From an uncultured Parvimonas sp. (lineage in GTDB: Bacteria; Bacillota; Clostridia; Tissierellales; Peptoniphilaceae), in contig CABRGI010000018.1 of assembly GCA_902470455.1 (NCBI GenBank), positions 1 through 9,524 of the forward strand: a stretch of DNA of 9,524 bases, read 5' to 3'. Made by a program: the position numbers and the translations under genes. Under the pieces are notes generated by a model that was not told the DNA's origin, searched no databases, and was given only the letters and a program-made list of their open reading frames with translations. Below, one piece after another: positions 6,762 to 9,524 of the stretch; the stretch's first letter is position 1, and each line of letters opens with the position of its first letter.

Positions 6762-6793
6762 AAAAATACAGACAAATCAAATTTGTCTGTATT
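6762..6793 (-). terminator. Terminator of Lp2
   Basis: AATACAGACAAAT (6765-6777) pairs perfectly over 13 bases with ATTTGTCTGTATT (6781-6793), loop CAA. A's at 6762-6766 give the U tract on the minus strand. It starts 11 bases beyond the Lp2 stop. Confidence 0.93.
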
Positions 6794-6804
6794 AAAATTA
6801 AACT

Positions 6805-7674
6805 CTATTTTGGATCTGCATTTCTAGAATTTTTAACTTCGTTAGGAATTACTATTTCCTTAACTCCATTTATATCTGTGTAAGTTGCTTTATATGAAAA
6901 ATCCCAAGTTAAAACAGTTTGTCCGGCATTAACTTTTGTATATTTAGCTATTACATCAAATTCTTTTGGTATAAAAGTTTTAGCGTCTATTGTAATCTTA
7001 GCAGTCATATTTTCTAGACCCATTTCTTTTATATTTCCTTCTATAACTGTTGTTAATAGATTTGCAATTTTTAAGAAAGAATCTGAAGAAGTTTGATCAT
7101 TTCCTTGGTAAGTAACTTCTATAACATCGCCTTTTTCTTCAACTTTTAAATTTGCTTGATTTTCGCTCATAAATTCTAAAACAGAGTCAAAATTTACAAT
7201 TTTTCTTCTTCCATCGTAAACTTTTCTAAGTCTTTTATGAGTTCCATGCATCCACTCTTTTGTCTTAGCATCTTGAACATACATTTTATCATCAGTAATA
7301 TATTGATCATTTTCAAGTTTTTGTCCATTATTATCTGCATGACGAGTTAATTTTACAATAAAAGCTGGTTCTTTTACCATAGAAAAATCAAAATCTAAAA
7401 TTGTGTTTATTTCTTTAATTGAACTTCTGAATTTATGAGTTAAATTAGCTTTTGCATTCGCACTTTTTACAGCTTTTGATGCATCTGTAACTTTTTGTAA
7501 AAGTTCATTAGAAAGAGCTACTTTAGTTTCCTTCTTTTCGCTAGTATTAGCATTATTTGTTGTAGTATTAGCTTCTTTTTTTTCTGTATTTCCTTTCTTT
7601 TCTTGGCATCCTACTGCAAAGATTGAAAGTGAACATAGAGCTAATGCTAATGATATTTTCTGTACTTTTTTCAT
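6805..7674 (-). CDS. Lipoprotein Lp2 of the tandem family, with long charged linker (LolA/LppX-like)
   Basis: This is the longest copy, with 289 residues. Lipobox AVGC places the lipid anchor at Cys23. The next 30 or so residues are low-complexity Lys/Glu/Asn/Thr (for example TEKKEANTTTNNAN), a flexible spacer lifting the domain away from the membrane. The folded part has the family motifs in shifted form: DASKAVKSANAKA, YITDDKMYVQD, the Trp in KEWMHGTHKRLRK, IDAKTFIPKEFDV and INGVKEIVIPNEVKNS. The middle segment is unusually basic (HKRLRKVYDGRRK) and resembles Lp5 more than its neighbours. ATG 7674 follows AAGGAGG with a normal spacing. It is monocistronic, with its own promoter and terminator. 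Function unknown. Confidence 0.87.
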   Translation of the reverse strand: MKKVQKISLALALCSLSIFAVGCQEKKGNTEKKEANTTTNNANTSEKKETKVALSNELLQKVTDASKAVKSANAKANLTHKFRSSIKEINTILDFDFSMVKEPAFIVKLTRHADNNGQKLENDQYITDDKMYVQDAKTKEWMHGTHKRLRKVYDGRRKIVNFDSVLEFMSENQANLKVEEKGDVIEVTYQGNDQTSSDSFLKIANLLTTVIEGNIKEMGLENMTAKITIDAKTFIPKEFDVIAKYTKVNAGQTVLTWDFSYKATYTDINGVKEIVIPNEVKNSRNADPK

Positions 7675-7699
7675 AAATTACCTCCTTATCGGTAGCTAC

Positions 7700-7728
7700 A
7701 TTGTAATACATTTTTAACAAAAAGTAAA
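7700..7728 (-). promoter_or_regulatory. Promoter of Lp2
   Basis: On the minus strand, TTTACT (7728-7723) and TACAAT (7705-7700) are 17 bases apart, and the element is nearly identical to the Lp3 promoter. Predicted start near 7693, giving a 19-base leader. Confidence 0.82.
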
Positions 7729-7748
7729 GACTTTTGAATTTTTTTAGC

Positions 7749-7779
7749 AAAAAACAGACAAATAATACTTTGTCTGTTT
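7749..7779 (-). terminator. Terminator of Lp1
   Basis: AAACAGACAAA (7752-7762) pairs with TTTGTCTGTTT (7769-7779), loop of six bases. The A's at 7749-7754 give the U tract on the minus strand. T's at 7777-7786 on the other side could let it work in both directions. It begins six bases after the Lp1 stop codon. Confidence 0.88.
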
Positions 7780-7784
7780 GTTTT

Positions 7785-8615
7785 TTATCTCGCTTCAAAA
7801 TCTTTTGCATTTTTAACATCATCTGGAATAACTATTTCTTTAACTTCATTTATTTCAGAATATTTAAAGTTTAAACTCATATCAAATGTTAATACTTTTG
7901 TGCCTTCACTAACTGTCATCTTTGTCTTTATATCATAATCAACTGGTATAAATGTATTTTTATCAATAAGTACTTTTATTTCTAAATTATCAGCTTTTGA
8001 AGATTCGAGCATTCTACCAGCTGCAGGTTCAGTTGAAATTATTGTATTTTTCAAAGGATTATTTATTTCATCGTCATTTCCTGTATAAGTTACTACAAAG
8101 TTTGAACCTTCCTGTTCAACTTTAATTTTATCTTTTAGAACTTCCAATAACTCTACAATATTTTTAAAGTTTACAGAATTTTCTTGTTTTTTATATATCG
8201 CTTTTAATTCATCATCATTAATCTTAACCCATTCTTTAAGTTTTGAATCTGTTAAGTAAACATCGTTTTGTGTAAAATAAATACTAGCTTTATAAGATTC
8301 ACCGTCTGTAGTTGAAGTGCTATCAAATTTTACTGCAAATGGCTCTTTTGTCATTGTTGACTCTAATACTAAATCAGTAGTTACTGTTTTACCTGAAATT
8401 TCACCAACTACTTGAGTTTTAGCATTAACTTTTGCGCTTTTTACTGCATTTGTAGCATCAGTAACTTTCTTAACAAGCTCTTGTGAAGTAATATTAATTT
8501 TTTCTTCTTTTTTCTCTGTTTTTGTTTCTTTAGTTTCTTTTGTTGAACAACCAACTGCAAAGGAAGAAATTGAACAAATCGCTAAAGCTAATGAAATTTT
8601 TTGTAATTTTTTCAT
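7785..8615 (-). CDS. Lipoprotein Lp1 of the tandem family, with charged linker (LolA/LppX-like, DUF6612-like)
   Basis: The precursor has 276 residues, signal peptide with lipobox AVGC and anchor Cys23, then a Lys/Glu/Thr spacer (TKETKETKTEKKEEK) of about 16 residues. Family motifs seen: DATNAVKSAKVNAK, KEPFAVKF, IYFTQNDVYLTD, the lone Trp in KEWVKINDDELK, EQEGSNFVVTYTG, IDKNTFIPVDYDIK and INEVKEIVIPDDVKNAK. ATG 8615 has GGAGG five bases upstream; an in-frame TTG at 8627 overlaps that site and is rejected. Unlike the other copies it lacks a TTTACW promoter. A perfect TATAAT occurs on the minus strand at 8683-8678 but without a good -35, and no terminator separates it from thiI 93 bases upstream, so it may depend partly on thiI readthrough. 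It is the head of the array. Function unknown. Confidence 0.87.
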   Translation of the reverse strand: MKKLQKISLALAICSISSFAVGCSTKETKETKTEKKEEKINITSQELVKKVTDATNAVKSAKVNAKTQVVGEISGKTVTTDLVLESTMTKEPFAVKFDSTSTTDGESYKASIYFTQNDVYLTDSKLKEWVKINDDELKAIYKKQENSVNFKNIVELLEVLKDKIKVEQEGSNFVVTYTGNDDEINNPLKNTIISTEPAAGRMLESSKADNLEIKVLIDKNTFIPVDYDIKTKMTVSEGTKVLTFDMSLNFKYSEINEVKEIVIPDDVKNAKDFEAR

Positions 8616-8708
8616 ACTTACCTCCAATTATTTATCCATTAATTTTTACCCCAATTTTTAATATAAAAACTGTTGAAATTATAAGGAACACCAATAAATC
8701 TCTTTCTA

Positions 8709-9524
8709 CTATTGTTCATTTATTTCATACACTTTTTTATTAGCCAACGCTTCGTCAATGAGTCTATCCACATCTAAAAGAGATAAACTGTTATTTATAT
8801 CTTCAATCTTCGGTTTTGTTACCGGATGTTTTGGTAAAAACACGGTACAACAATCCTCAAAAGGTAAGATACTAGTTTCATAAGTATCAATCATTCTTGC
8901 AATGTCAATGATTTCAGTTTTATCCATTGCAATTAAAGGTCTTAAAATTGAAATTTCAGTAGATTTATCCACAACTGTAATTCCTTGAATAGTTTGACTT
9001 GCAACCTGTCCAAGACTTTCTCCTGTAATTAATGCATGATAATTTTGTTTAATCGCAAGTTTTTCTGCAATTTTCATCATAAAAATTCTGCCTAGAATAG
9101 TAATTTCTTTTTCAGGGCATTTGCTTGCAATTTCCTTTTGAATCGGTAAAAGATTTATGCTTGTCATTGTAAATTTTCCAACATAATTTGAAAGTATTTT
9201 TGCAAGGTCTTTAACTTTTTCCTCTCCTCTTTCACTTGTAAAAGGATAAGAATGGAAATGTATTGCTCCGATTTCCATACCTCTTTTGCCCATAACAAAA
9301 CCAGCAACGGGGCTGTCAATTCCCCCTGAAAGAAGCAAAAGTCCTCTTCCGCTTGAGCCAATTGGAAGTCCACCAAAACCCTTATATCTCTTTACATAGA
9401 CATAAACATATTCTTTAACATCTACATAAATTGGCATTTGCGGATTATGAACGTCAACCTTTAAAAGATTTCCGAAATTTTTAAGTACAACTCCTCCAAG
9501 ATCCCTTGAAAGTTCAGGAGATTT
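8709..9524 (-). CDS. thiI: tRNA sulfurtransferase ThiI, 3' part (runs off the window)
   Basis: The C-terminal 271 residues are visible; the frame stays open to the window edge, with upstream residues such as SPELSRDLGG and KVDVHNP belonging to the THUMP region, so the internal ATG at 9437 is not the start. ThiI adenylates U8 of tRNA and inserts sulfur to make 4-thiouridine; in some bacteria it also supplies sulfur for the thiamine thiazole. The PP-loop motif SGGIDSPVAG is at about residues 66-75 of the visible part. Other family signatures are GGLPIGSSG before it, ITGESLGQVASQT, and CCTVFLPKHPVTKP near the end. The protein ends soon after that motif without the C-terminal rhodanese domain of the enterobacterial enzyme, the usual Firmicutes form, which relies on another sulfur carrier. 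A cysteine desulfurase gene is a common upstream neighbour but would be outside the window. Confidence 0.96.
   Translation of the reverse strand, partial: KSPELSRDLGGVVLKNFGNLLKVDVHNPQMPIYVDVKEYVYVYVKRYKGFGGLPIGSSGRGLLLLSGGIDSPVAGFVMGKRGMEIGAIHFHSYPFTSERGEEKVKDLAKILSNYVGKFTMTSINLLPIQKEIASKCPEKEITILGRIFMMKIAEKLAIKQNYHALITGESLGQVASQTIQGITVVDKSTEISILRPLIAMDKTEIIDIARMIDTYETSILPFEDCCTVFLPKHPVTKPKIEDINNSLSLLDVDRLIDEALANKKVYEINEQ

Larger units (their letters stand above)
4059..8615 (-). repeat. Tandem array of five paralogous lipoprotein gene cassettes
   Basis: Five genes in the same direction encode homologous lipoproteins of 257-289 residues, at a period of about 0.9-1 kb. Each is about 0.8 kb of coding sequence. 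Lp1 to Lp4 are each followed by a CAGA-stem terminator; Lp2 to Lp5 are each preceded by a TTTACW-17-TAnnAT promoter. Copies Lp3 and Lp4 still share an identical 34-base block (6163-6196 and 5258-5291). The array appears to have grown by duplication of whole cassettes. Confidence 0.9.

Noticed and set aside
3473..7779. CRISPR-like or interspersed repeat array, because similar hairpins recur
   Set aside because: The hairpins are 0.9-1.5 kb apart, sit exactly behind genes and have T tracts, so they are terminators.
7568..7822. Minus-strand 84-codon frame spanning the Lp1 end and Lp2 start
   Set aside because: It crosses a terminator, the Lp2 promoter and the Lp2 ribosome site in another frame, and its product looks like out-of-frame lipoprotein leader.
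1822..8615. Lipoproteins as substrate-binding proteins of the ABC transporter
   Set aside because: The ABC pair is an exporter type that needs no binding protein, is on the opposite strand and is separated by a bidirectional terminator.
8709..9437. thiI starting at the internal ATG 9437
   Set aside because: The frame continues upstream to the window edge with residues typical of the THUMP region, so the gene is only cut by the window.

Overview
The window is very AT-rich, with strong AGGAGG ribosome sites, sigma-A-like promoters and short gaps between genes. It also has a tRNA-sensing T-box leader, Gram-positive-style lipoproteins and a ThiI that ends without a rhodanese domain. Together these point to a low-GC Firmicute chromosome, plausibly an anaerobic coccus of the Parvimonas/Peptoniphilus type. 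The genus is a guess. No mobile element, CRISPR array, tRNA or rRNA gene was seen.

Left part, + strand (1-3505): a T-box leader (promoter 40-68, specifier ATC for isoleucine, terminator 298-330) precedes brnQ, a branched-chain amino acid importer. A second good promoter (335-363) lies just after the T-box terminator, so brnQ can apparently also be transcribed without tRNA control. Next comes a two-gene ABC exporter of the BcrAB/LanFE type. At the junction, the brnQ terminator hairpin, the exporter's promoter and its Shine-Dalgarno sequence occupy the same 60 bases. A hairpin working in both directions (3473-3505) ends this block and the convergent one.

Middle and right part, - strand (3528-9524): transcription runs from the 3' part of thiI (cut by the window edge) into five paralogous lipoprotein genes in tandem, Lp1 (8615-7785) to Lp5 (4874-4059), and then a small membrane protein gene 27 bases after Lp5. 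Lp2 to Lp5 each have their own promoter of the same design (TTTACT or TTTACA, 17 bases, then TAnnAT), placed about 30 bases before the start codon. Lp1 to Lp4 each have their own terminator, and these hairpins share a CAGA-based stem. The array is therefore a series of complete expression cassettes rather than one operon. All five proteins have the lipid-anchor cysteine at residue 23 in an AVGC lipobox and share a domain that looks like the LolA/LppX-like lipoproteins (DUF6612-like). The ligand is unknown.

The most unusual parts are the lipoprotein cassette array with its attached membrane protein, the overlapping terminator/promoter/Shine-Dalgarno module at 1762-1824, and the tRNA-independent second promoter behind the T-box. 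Five start sites were set by ribosome-site position in preference to longer non-ATG extensions: 1822 (+), 4031 (-), 4874 (-), 5773 (-) and 8615 (-).
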